This document shows positions 47,057-56,445 of a DNA stretch of 64,000 nt, piece after piece. This DNA is from an uncultured Clostridia bacterium (lineage in GTDB: Bacteria > Bacillota > Clostridia > Oscillospirales > Acutalibacteraceae). Within the stretch, counting starts at the first letter, position 1; each line of letters starts with the position of its first letter. The stretch spans positions 1 through 64,000 of the forward strand of contig CANQGK010000006.1 in the NCBI GenBank assembly GCA_947623175.1, given 5' to 3'. The notes under the pieces were generated by a model, which was not told the origin of the DNA, searched no databases, and worked only from the letters and a program-made list of their open reading frames with translations. Both the position numbers and the translations under genes were made by a program.

Positions 47057-49153
47057 ATGAATATATCAAAAAACAATAAAGCGGCGGCGGTTTTTCTCAA
47101 ATTCACCGCAATAGCGGTCGCGTTTATGATACTCTTTTCGGCTGTTGCCGTCGGTATTACGAAAACCCGCGCCGAGGAACAAATTCCCGTCTGGAACGGT
47201 ACGAAATCATCCGAATTTTCCGGCGGCGACGGCAGTAAGGGAAGCCCTTATCTCATTTCTACTCCCGAACAGTTAGCATACGTCGTGAGCACCGACCTTA
47301 CCGACGGCTTGTATTTCAAGCTTATTTCGGATATTCGGATAAACGATACCTCCAAGGAAAATTGGAAGGATACCGCCCGAAATTGGGTGTGGGCGGACGT
47401 TCGCTTCGTCGGCACCTTTGACGGCAACGGGCACACTATAGACGGCCTTTATTACAAGGGCAATCAGTTTAAGCGCGGGCTTTTCTCCTACATAGGTGAT
47501 ACCGTAATAAAAAATCTTATCTTTACCAACGCTTCGATAAATACCACCTATTCGGGCGACGGCGGCTCCGGCATACTCGTAGGTCAGCTTTCGGCTTCGG
47601 CAACCATGCAAAATATTTACGTTGACGAAACCTGTGAGCTTAACGTGCCGAACGGAAACGGCGTGGCGGCGATAGCCTCCTGGGGCGGTTATAAAGCGAC
47701 GATAGACAACTGCGCCGTTTTGACCGATAAAATTGTCGGTAAAGGCTACGTGGGCGCCGTAATAGGAACCAATTGGTCAAATCAAAGCACGATAACGAAT
47801 TGCTTTACCTCCTCAAGCCTTCCGATACGCGGCTACGGCTCGATAATAGGCCCTTCGAATAACTACGCGCTGGTTGCCGACAATATAGGCACCGTCGTTT
47901 TGGAAAGCGCGGAGCACATGAAGGGCGAAAATGCAAAGCTTTATATGCCCGGGCTTGATTTTGAGGACGTATGGGAGATAACCGACGGTTATCCGGTATT
48001 ATCCCCTAAAATAACGGAGGTTTGGGACGGCAATAAAGCCGAAAGCTTTGCGGGCGGCAGCGGTACCGAGGCGGATCCCTATTTAATTGAAAACGGCGGC
48101 CAGCTTTATAAAATGGTCGCGGATTTCAGCGACACGCCGGTAGGAAGTAAGCCCGCAAGTCATACCTATTTTAAGCTTACAAAGGATATCAATCTCGGCA
48201 ATAATCAATGGTACACCGTAGAGTCTACCGCTTACCCAAATAACACGAATTACGCTGTGGGCTTCAGCGGCATAATCTACGGCGACGGGCATACGGTAAA
48301 AGGACTTTACAACGGCAAAGCGGCGGGAGTTGCGGGATTTATTCCGGTAGCCGCGCAGGGTGCGGAAATTTACGATTTGCATCTCAAGAACGGAAATTTA
48401 CCGAAGGTCGCTTGGAATACCTATGCCGTGGGCGCCTTTATCGGGCTTGCCGCGGGCGCCTCTAACTCCGCGCCGGTGATCATCGACGGCTGTTCCGTAA
48501 GGAATTTCACGGTCGAGAGCCGCGACGCTTCGTCCGCCTTTGTCGGATATTTGTATTCACAGTCGGTCGGGATATATAACAGCTGTTGTTCCGACTCCAA
48601 AATAACCTATAACGGCAATGAAGCAAAGAAAAACGCGGGCGCGTTTATAGCCGTTACGGGCGGAAACAATTATCTGAACACGATCACCGTCGCAAACAGC
48701 TACTGTGTAGACGTATCGCCCGAAATACTGTCGGACGAGGACTTTAAAAAGATCACGACTTTTGAAAACGTTTATACTCAATATTCCGATTACGACGGCT
48801 CGGTCGAGGGTATCACAAAGCTTGAAGACGATAATATGCGCGGTGAAAACGCAAAGCTGTATATGAAAGGCTTTGATTTCGATACCGCCTGGGAGATCGT
48901 CGAGGACGGATATCCGGTAAATCACATATACGTACAGCCTGACTACGTTTGGAAAGGCGATACCGCAGAGGAATTTGCCGGCGGCAGCGGAACCCCGCAG
49001 GATCCCTATTTAATAGAAAACGGCGCGCAGCTTTATAAAATGGTCAAGGAATACAGCAACGCGTCGGGAGCCGCGGACGCGCAAAACAAGCCCGAGTATT
49101 TCAAAATAACAAACGATATTTATCTCAACGACGTAAAGGCAAAGGATTTGTAG
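47057..49153 (+). CDS. Giant repeat surface protein, N-terminal part, ending at in-frame TAG
   Basis: 698 codons from ATG 47057 (AAAGGA upstream), after which TAG interrupts an otherwise continuous reading frame to 51805. A signal peptide ends at TRAEEQ. Each of the following modules of about 280-310 residues opens with W(D/N/K)G(T/D/N)-type tags and (S/A)GGxGT-xPYLI, then DGNGHTIDGLY/DGHTVKGLYNG, resembling GLUG-type beta-helix modules. Module 1 and module 2 are nearly duplicated in the 51855 gene. The protein is probably a cell-surface adhesin or glycan binder. If read through TAG the product would be 1582 residues with a C-terminal membrane anchor. Confidence 0.72.
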   Translation: MNISKNNKAAAVFLKFTAIAVAFMILFSAVAVGITKTRAEEQIPVWNGTKSSEFSGGDGSKGSPYLISTPEQLAYVVSTDLTDGLYFKLISDIRINDTSKENWKDTARNWVWADVRFVGTFDGNGHTIDGLYYKGNQFKRGLFSYIGDTVIKNLIFTNASINTTYSGDGGSGILVGQLSASATMQNIYVDETCELNVPNGNGVAAIASWGGYKATIDNCAVLTDKIVGKGYVGAVIGTNWSNQSTITNCFTSSSLPIRGYGSIIGPSNNYALVADNIGTVVLESAEHMKGENAKLYMPGLDFEDVWEITDGYPVLSPKITEVWDGNKAESFAGGSGTEADPYLIENGGQLYKMVADFSDTPVGSKPASHTYFKLTKDINLGNNQWYTVESTAYPNNTNYAVGFSGIIYGDGHTVKGLYNGKAAGVAGFIPVAAQGAEIYDLHLKNGNLPKVAWNTYAVGAFIGLAAGASNSAPVIIDGCSVRNFTVESRDASSAFVGYLYSQSVGIYNSCCSDSKITYNGNEAKKNAGAFIAVTGGNNYLNTITVANSYCVDVSPEILSDEDFKKITTFENVYTQYSDYDGSVEGITKLEDDNMRGENAKLYMKGFDFDTAWEIVEDGYPVNHIYVQPDYVWKGDTAEEFAGGSGTPQDPYLIENGAQLYKMVKEYSNASGAADAQNKPEYFKITNDIYLNDVKAKDL
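47191..48580 (+). repeat. Long direct repeat, copy A (with 52928-54317)
   Basis: It aligns without gaps to 52928-54317 at a constant offset of 5737 bp. The first ~0.8 kb differs at only scattered positions; the rest is more diverged. It encodes two surface-repeat modules. Confidence 0.85.
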
Positions 49154-51805
49154 GATCCGTCCGAGGCGTCGTGGAATGCAAAATTCAACTCCTGGTACGG
49201 CGTTTCAAACTACGGCAAGGGCTTTTGCGGAGATCTTGACGGCGGCGGACATACCGTATACGGTCTTTACAGCAGTACGGGATATTCGGGACTCATCCCT
49301 GTTCTTTTGGACGGAGGCAGCGTTCACAACCTTAATTTGAAAAATTCCTATATACGAGGCTGGGAATCGGGCGGCGGAATTGTCGGATTTGTTAAAGGCC
49401 ATTGGCGAATGGCGCCCGTTTCGGTATCCTACTGTACCGTAGACAACACGGTGGTTGAAAGCTCGAAAATATACGTCGGCGGTATTATAGGCGGCTTCGG
49501 CGACCTTAAAATCACCCTGTCAAATTGCGCGGTGACGAGAACCCGACTTATATCGACCAACGAAAACGACAATTACCTTTCCGGCTTTATAGGCAACGGC
49601 TGGGGCAACAGCGGACAAAGTGTAAGCGACAGCTTTACGGACAGCTCGGTGCATCCGGTAACCGCCACAGGCGACCGCGACCTCTTTAATACCGTTTTGG
49701 GATACGTAACCTACAGCAACGTATATACCTCCGCCAAAAAGAATTTTGCCGCAAGCGGAGTAACCTATCTTTCGGACGACAGCCTGCTGACGGGTAAAGC
49801 CGCAAGCGGGACGCTGAAAGGCTTCGATTTTACAAACGATTGGTGCGAAACCGAAGACGACTACCCCGTAATACGGGAAAACGCCGGAAATTGGAGGTAC
49901 GACGACAAGCTTCCGGGTGAAGTATGGTCGGGTAAGCCCGCGCGATTTTACGCGGCGGGCGACGGCACCGAAAAGGAGCCCTACGTTGTCGCGACGGGCG
50001 GTCAGCTGGCGTTGCTTGCAAACGACGCCTTAAACGGCAAAACCGCGAACAAATATTATAAAATAACCGAGAATATCATTCTTAACGATACTTCCGCGAA
50101 AAATTGGAAGAAAACGGCGCACGAATGGTATACGGGCGCATGGGCGCAGGCGTTCAGAGGGCATCTTGACGGCGGCTACCACACCGTTTCGGGGCTGTAT
50201 CTTGACAAAAACAAGGATAACTATGAGGGCGCCGATTATTATACCGGTTTATTCGCCTGTATCGGCAGGGACGCCGTTATAGAAAAGCTCGGAATAGTAA
50301 ACTCGAGCCTCGTATTTACCGACAGCGTTGCGCAAAGATATGCCGGCGCGTTTGCGGGCTTTGTGGATCAATATGACGCGAAGACGACTTCGTTTGAGCA
50401 ATATCCGATAATACGCGAATGCTTTGCGGATACTTCGGTTTATCTCGACGCGTCCTCCTGCGGCGGCATGATAGGCTGTGCGACAAGACCTGTCAGGATA
50501 GAGAATTGCTTCTTTACCGGCAAGGTTAATTCCACGGCGAGAGGACTTTTCGGCTACTCCAAGATGAACGCCGATTATGACGATGTTCTGATAAGGTGTT
50601 TTTACACCGCCGATTCCGATTACGCCGTACTCTCGAACCAATCATACGATAATTTTAAAGTCGAAAGCTGTTATTCTTCTTCGGCTCAGGATAAGGACGG
50701 TCTGACGCGGCTTTTCATCGATAAAATGTGCGGTAAAGCCGCCAAAGAGAATATGACCGCGCTCGATTTTAAAAACATTTGGGTCACAAGAGGCGAAAGC
50801 GAGACGCCGGGGCTTAAGGGATTTGCCGCCGACGCCTACAGCAACCGTATGTCGCCTTCGGATATCGTCGTAAGCTTTGAAACTAACTGTGACTTGACGG
50901 TCGAGCCTATGACGGGCAAGGCGTATTCCAAGCTCAAGTTACCCGTTTTGTCGCGCGAGGGTTACGCTTTTGACGGCTGGTATGCTTATTCGGAGCTCGA
51001 TATACCCTTTGACTACGATTATTATCCGACCTTCAATACCATTTTGTACGCAAAGTGGACCTTGCTCGGCCTTGGGCAGGATTTTGAGCAATATGCCGAT
51101 TCGGAGTACGATTATCACGAGGACTACGAGTATTACCGTCCTATGTCGGACAATTATTCGGCGAAATACATCCACGGCGGCGCAAAATCCATGCACAGGA
51201 AAGGCGATTCGGACGAAGAGCTCGATTTTCTCCTTTTCTACGAGGATGAGCTCGAAATCGGCAAAAAATACAAAATGGTATTCTACACGACTACCGACCG
51301 AAACGGCTCGTCGGTGGATATATCGCTTGTGCATCTTGATTGGCCGGACGTATACTCCGCCGATAACGGCGTACAAAAAATCGCCTCCCTTCGCAATCTC
51401 AAAGACGGCGTTTGGCAGGAGCATACATTTACCTTTGTCGCCCGCTCAAAATGGATAGCCATAAGAACGAGCGGCGGCAGCAGCGTTTATTTTGACGATT
51501 TTGTGCTCTACCGTACCGACGGGGCGGTCGATAACAGCGAGGTTATCGTGACTAAGCCTACGGGCTTCACACCTTCGCCCGATATCGACGACGGCTCCTA
51601 CGAGGAAGCGCCCGATGCCGACGATACGGATACAAACGACGGCAGCGACCTGTCGACCGAAACGGGTAAAGGCGGTTCCGATAAGAAAACGGACGAAAAT
51701 CCCGATTACTTGTGGATAATTATTCTTGCCGGCGGCGTTTTGGTCGCGGCGGCAGGCGCGATTATCGCGATTTGCGTAATAAAAAAGCGCAAAGCAAAAA
51801 AATAA
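49154..51805 (+). pseudogene. C-terminal part of the 47057 surface protein, after the TAG
   Basis: The frame continues unchanged for 883 codons: DPSEASWNAKF, then DLDGGGHTVYGLYSS and two further repeat modules. A Listeria-Bacteroides repeat (EGYAFDGWYAYSEL ... LYAKW) follows, then a CBM-like sandwich (about 51060-51520), an Asp/Thr-rich linker, a transmembrane helix (DYLWIIILAGGVLVAAAG) and a KKRKAKK tail. No ribosome binding site follows the stop, so independent translation is unlikely. The paralogue at 52170 has ADMENP where this has KDL-stop-DP, so a GAG to TAG change is the simplest history. Confidence 0.72.
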
Positions 51806-51854
51806 TTTTATTTGGGTGATTAAAAAATTTTTTATTAAAAAGGAGAGTAAATTT

Positions 51855-54800
51855 ATGAAAAAAGTCTGTTTGGCAAAACGTATTTTAGCATATACCCTGA
51901 CATTTTCGCTTTTCCTTTCTCAAATGATTTTGACTCCTGCGCTTTCCGCTTCGGCGGAAGAGCCCGCCGTCTGGGACGGCACCAAAGCCGAGAGCTTTGC
52001 GGGCGGAAGCGGTACCGCCTTAAGCCCCTACTTAATAGAAAACGGCGGCCAGCTTTATAAAATGGTCGCGGATTACAGCGCTGTGTCAGGCGATGACAGC
52101 GAGCTTGCAACACCTACATATTTCAAAATAATTAATGATATTTATTTGAATAATATTACCGATGCTGATATGGAGAATCCTACAACAGCCTCTTTAGAGG
52201 CAAAGGGTTTTAAACCATGGCATACTCATTATTCTCAATCAACAGGATTTTGCGGCGTAGTTGACGGCGGCGGACATACCGTATACGGTCTTTATTCTAA
52301 CGTCGGCACCTATTCGGGTCTGATACCCAATGCAGTAGATACTGTTGAAATATATAATTTGAATTTAAAAAATTCATATGTATATGCTACCGGTGCTGCC
52401 GGAGGTATTGTCGGCGGAGCTTTCGGCTCGGTTACGACTGTTTCGGTAAAGTGTTGTACGGTTGATAAAATCTTGGTTGACGGCGGTGCGAGTGTTCGTA
52501 TTGCCGGAATTATCGGCGGATTAGCGGGCAGCGTTAAAAAAGCGGCGATATCGAATTGTGCTGTAACAAGAGCAACCTTGAAAACCTCACATAAAAGTTA
52601 TCCGAATATTCAATCCGCTTTGTTGGGTTACACCGGTGAGCAGATAAAAGGTCATACTGTAACCAACTGCTATACAGACGGCTCGGCACATCCCGTAACC
52701 GATACAACAGATGCTGCCCATTTTAAAAAGTTTACCGATTACATAACCTATACCAACGTATATACAGCGGCCTCAAACACTAATAGCGCGGCAGGAGTCA
52801 CACAGCTTACAGAAGATCAAATGAAAGGCGAAGCGGCAAAAGAGTATATGCCCGGTCTTAATTTTGATTTAATTTGGCAGACAGCCGAAAACGACTATCC
52901 CGTAATTCGTGAAAACCCGATATATGTCTGGGACGGTACGAAATCATCCGTATTTTCCGGCGGCGACGGCAGTAAGGGAAGCCCTTATCTTATTTCTACT
53001 CCCGAACAGTTGGCATACGTCGTGAGCACCGATCTTACCGACGGCTTGTATTTCAAGCTTATTTCGGATATTCGAATAAATGATACCTCCAAGGAAAATT
53101 GGAAGGATACCGCCCGAAATTGGGTGTGGGCGGACGTTCGCTTCGTCGGCACCTTTGACGGTAACGGGCACACTATAGACGGCCTTTATTACAAGGGCAA
53201 TCAGTTTAAGCGCGGGCTTTTTTCCTACATAGGCGATACCGTAATAAAAAATCTTATATTTACCAACGCTTCGATAAATACCACCTATTCTGGCGACGGC
53301 GGCTCCGGTATACTCGTCGGTCAGCTTTCGGCTCCGGCAACCATGCAAAACATTTACGTTGACGAAAGCTGTGAGCTTAACGTGCCGAACGGCAACGGTG
53401 TGGCGGCGATAGCCTCCTGGGGCGGTTTTAAAGCGACGATAGACAACTGCGCCGTTTTGACCGACAAGATCGTCGGTAAAAGCTACGTGGGCGCCGTAAT
53501 AGGAACCAATTGGTCTAACCAAAGCAGTATAACCAACTGCTTTACTTCCTCAAGCCTGCCGATACGCGGCTACGGCTCGATAATAGGCTCTGCGAATAAC
53601 TACGCGCTGGTTGCCGACGACATAGGCACCGTCGTTTTGGACAGCGCGGAGCACATGAAGGGCGAAAATGCAAAGCTTTATATGCCCGGGCTTGATTTTG
53701 AGGACGTATGGGAGATAACCGACGGCTATCCGATATTATCCTCTAAAATAGCGGAGATTTGGGACGGCACCAAAGCCGAAAGCTTTGCGGGCGGCGAAGG
53801 TACCGAGGCGGAGCCTTACTTAATAGAAAACGGCGGCCAGCTTTATAAAATGGTCGCGGATTACAGCAATACGCCTGTACTCGACAAGCCGGAGAGCCAT
53901 ACCTACTTTAAGCTGACAAAGGATATCAATCTCGGCTATAATCAATGGTATACCGTAGAGTCTACGGCTTACCCCAATAACTCGAATTATACCACGGGCT
54001 TCGGCGGCATAATCTACGGCGACGGGTATACGGTAAAAGGTCTTTACAACGGCAAAGCGGCGGGAGTCGCGGGACTTATTCCGGTAACTGCGCAGGGCGC
54101 AGAAATTCACGATCTGCATCTCAAGAACGGGTATTTACCGAAGGTCGATTGGAACTCCTATGCCGCAGGCGCGCTTGTCGGGCTTGCCGCGGGTAACGCC
54201 AATTCTACGCCGATAACCGTAGAGGGCTGTTCCGTAAGGAATTTCACCGCAGGAAGCCGCGACGCTTCCTCCGCCTTTGTCGGATTTTCATATTCGCAGT
54301 CGGTAAAGATAGAAAACTGCTATTGCGCCGATTCCGATATAAGCCATACCGGCAGTGCCGGCAGAGAAAACAGCGGCGCGTTTATAGCGTATACGAACGG
54401 CAGTGCTTACGGCAACAGCATAACTATCGAAAACAGCTATTGCGCCGGCATATCGCCTACCGTATCTTATGGCGATGGTTTTGAAGAAATCACCTCCTAT
54501 AAAAACGTATATACCGACTTCGCGGATTATGAGAATACCGTAGAAGGACTTACAAAGCTTGACGTCGCTCAAATGCAGGGCGCCGCCGCAAAGGACAATT
54601 TGCAGGGCTTTAATTTCAACCAGATATGGCAATGCGGCGAAGAGGGCGAATATCCCTATCTTCGCACCTTTGAGGACAGAGCGGAGTATTGGGACGGTAC
54701 CGCAGCGGAATCGTTCGCCGGCGGTACGGGCAGCAAGGAGAGCCCCTTTGAGATTTCAAATGCGCAGCAGCTTTATCTGCTGGCTTCCTCCGACACCGAG

Positions 54801-56381
54801 AGCACTCACGGCAAATATTATAAGCTTACGGGCGACATTGATATTTCGGGCGTGCATGAAGGCTGGGAGAAGGAAAACCCCTACGTATGGGCTAAGAAGA
54901 CCGCATATCTCGACGGCTACGGCTACGGAAATTCGTTCGCCGGCGTACTTGACGGCGCGGGACACACCGTAAGCGGAATTTATTACTCGGACGACGCGGC
55001 GGACGGCAGCGCTTACGCCTACGGCCTGATACCGCTTGTAAGCGCGGACGCGGTCATCAAGAATATCACCGTTAAAAACGTAAAATCAACCGTTACGGGA
55101 AGCGCCTACGTCGGCGCCGTGGCGGGAGCGGCTCACGTCAGCGAAACCGATATTGCCAATCCCTTGAAAATGGTACAGTTTGTAGGGGTCAAGGCGCAAG
55201 AATGCGATATAACCGCCGAAAACGCCGGCGATATTTTGGGCGGCGCTTCACGCGGGGTCAAATTCGAGCTTTGCGCCGCGAATAAGCTTATCGGAAGCGG
55301 CGAAGAGAAAATATCCGTTCGCAACTGCAATTCCGACCTTGCGTACAACGACGACGTTATTATATACAACAGCCTTAATGCGGACGGTACCGCGCTTGTA
55401 AATATAAAGAAATATCTCCTTGAGACTATCGACAATTATATTACCGATATAAACGGCGACTCGGCATTTGATATAAGAGACTTGATTTCCGCCAAAAAAT
55501 GCCTCGCAATGGCGCCCGCCGATGAAGCCTTGGTATGGTCGCAGGAATTTAACGAAAACGCGCTCGATTATTCGGTTTGGACAAAACACAGCTCTATGAG
55601 CACGGGTTCTACCCTTAAATATTCGGATACGGCTGCCGTAAACGGCGGCAGCCTTACCCTTACCTGCACCGATACCGGCACGTCGGACGCAAACGGAGAT
55701 AAAATTTACGGAATAAGCTACGGGCTCAGCACTATAGACAGCATGAGCTTTAAATACGGCAGACTCGAAATGAGGGCAAAGCTCCCTTTTGACGCAGGTG
55801 CATTTCCCTCCTTTTGGCTTTCCTCAAGAAACGCCATGGGTTATGATCCCTTTTGCGAATACAGCACCGAAATAGACGTTTTTGAGCTTTTCGGAAAAGA
55901 AAAGACCAATACGAACCTGATAGCCTGTATTCATAAGTGGTATAACGAAAACGGAGTAAAAACCGGTAAGGAATGCAGCAGCGGAACCGGAATATTAGCG
56001 GGCAATACCGCGAAGGTTCCGGAAGACGCGCGCACCTACAAGGTCACCGGAAGTGCACAGAAAGAATTTCATACTTTTGTATTCGACTGGGATGAAAACA
56101 CAATGAAATTCTCGGTCGACGGCAACGTTTATTACACGGCGGAAAGAAGCAAATTGCAAAAAGGCTTTGACATAAGCGGTAAATCTACCGATATATCGGG
56201 TGTATTTGACCAATTTTTGTATGTGCGACTCAATAATCACATGTATTCCACAGGTGACGGCGCCGCATATACCTACACAGGTAACGCGTCCGATATCGAC
56301 GCGTCAAAGCTTAATTATGAAATCGATTATATACGGCTTTATCAAAAGAACGACGGAAAATCGAAAATATACCTTAAATAA
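51855..56381 (+). CDS. Giant GLUG-type repeat protein with dockerin half-repeat and C-terminal GH16
   Basis: A 1508-residue secreted protein (ATG 51855 after AAGGAGAG; signal ends near SASAEE). Four beta-helix-like modules begin near residues 35, 357, 635 and 945, each with a WDGT-SFAGG-PYLI type opening. A single dockerin-like repeat (DINGDSAFDIRD, about 1197) precedes a GH16 catalytic domain to the end. STEIDVFEL gives E1339, D1341 and E1344 (ExDxxE, laminarinase type), and FKYGRLEMRAKLPF is conserved. The first module is visibly AT-richer with different codon choice than its neighbours, suggesting module exchange. There is no membrane anchor, so it may be held by its dockerin-like element or by binding. 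Confidence 0.85.
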   Translation: MKKVCLAKRILAYTLTFSLFLSQMILTPALSASAEEPAVWDGTKAESFAGGSGTALSPYLIENGGQLYKMVADYSAVSGDDSELATPTYFKIINDIYLNNITDADMENPTTASLEAKGFKPWHTHYSQSTGFCGVVDGGGHTVYGLYSNVGTYSGLIPNAVDTVEIYNLNLKNSYVYATGAAGGIVGGAFGSVTTVSVKCCTVDKILVDGGASVRIAGIIGGLAGSVKKAAISNCAVTRATLKTSHKSYPNIQSALLGYTGEQIKGHTVTNCYTDGSAHPVTDTTDAAHFKKFTDYITYTNVYTAASNTNSAAGVTQLTEDQMKGEAAKEYMPGLNFDLIWQTAENDYPVIRENPIYVWDGTKSSVFSGGDGSKGSPYLISTPEQLAYVVSTDLTDGLYFKLISDIRINDTSKENWKDTARNWVWADVRFVGTFDGNGHTIDGLYYKGNQFKRGLFSYIGDTVIKNLIFTNASINTTYSGDGGSGILVGQLSAPATMQNIYVDESCELNVPNGNGVAAIASWGGFKATIDNCAVLTDKIVGKSYVGAVIGTNWSNQSSITNCFTSSSLPIRGYGSIIGSANNYALVADDIGTVVLDSAEHMKGENAKLYMPGLDFEDVWEITDGYPILSSKIAEIWDGTKAESFAGGEGTEAEPYLIENGGQLYKMVADYSNTPVLDKPESHTYFKLTKDINLGYNQWYTVESTAYPNNSNYTTGFGGIIYGDGYTVKGLYNGKAAGVAGLIPVTAQGAEIHDLHLKNGYLPKVDWNSYAAGALVGLAAGNANSTPITVEGCSVRNFTAGSRDASSAFVGFSYSQSVKIENCYCADSDISHTGSAGRENSGAFIAYTNGSAYGNSITIENSYCAGISPTVSYGDGFEEITSYKNVYTDFADYENTVEGLTKLDVAQMQGAAAKDNLQGFNFNQIWQCGEEGEYPYLRTFEDRAEYWDGTAAESFAGGTGSKESPFEISNAQQLYLLASSDTESTHGKYYKLTGDIDISGVHEGWEKENPYVWAKKTAYLDGYGYGNSFAGVLDGAGHTVSGIYYSDDAADGSAYAYGLIPLVSADAVIKNITVKNVKSTVTGSAYVGAVAGAAHVSETDIANPLKMVQFVGVKAQECDITAENAGDILGGASRGVKFELCAANKLIGSGEEKISVRNCNSDLAYNDDVIIYNSLNADGTALVNIKKYLLETIDNYITDINGDSAFDIRDLISAKKCLAMAPADEALVWSQEFNENALDYSVWTKHSSMSTGSTLKYSDTAAVNGGSLTLTCTDTGTSDANGDKIYGISYGLSTIDSMSFKYGRLEMRAKLPFDAGAFPSFWLSSRNAMGYDPFCEYSTEIDVFELFGKEKTNTNLIACIHKWYNENGVKTGKECSSGTGILAGNTAKVPEDARTYKVTGSAQKEFHTFVFDWDENTMKFSVDGNVYYTAERSKLQKGFDISGKSTDISGVFDQFLYVRLNNHMYSTGDGAAYTYTGNASDIDASKLNYEIDYIRLYQKNDGKSKIYLK
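52928..54317 (+). repeat. Long direct repeat, copy B (with 47191-48580)
   Basis: Partner of copy A, in phase with the reading frame. Recombination between the two would delete 5.7 kb and fuse the two surface genes in frame. Confidence 0.85.
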
Positions 56382-56394
56382 GGGTTTTATTAAG

Positions 56395-56422
56395 ATATAG
56401 GCGGAATTCGTTCCGCCTATAT
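56395..56422 (+). promoter_or_regulatory. Intercistronic hairpin with UUCG tetraloop
   Basis: A perfect 12-bp stem (56395-56406 with 56411-56422) is capped by TTCG, an exceptionally stable tetraloop. No T run follows, and the next ribosome binding site is 9 bp downstream. It is more likely an mRNA processing or 3'-end protection element, or a leaky terminator, than a strong terminator. Confidence 0.7.
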
Positions 56423-56445
56423 TAATGGCGAAGGGATTGAATATT

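Noticed and set aside
49151-49153. Genome-wide recoding of TAG as a sense codon
   Set aside because: TAG terminates the permease genes at 21797 and 61142 right after their conserved C-termini, and the Yip1 gene at 23941, so it is a normal stop here.
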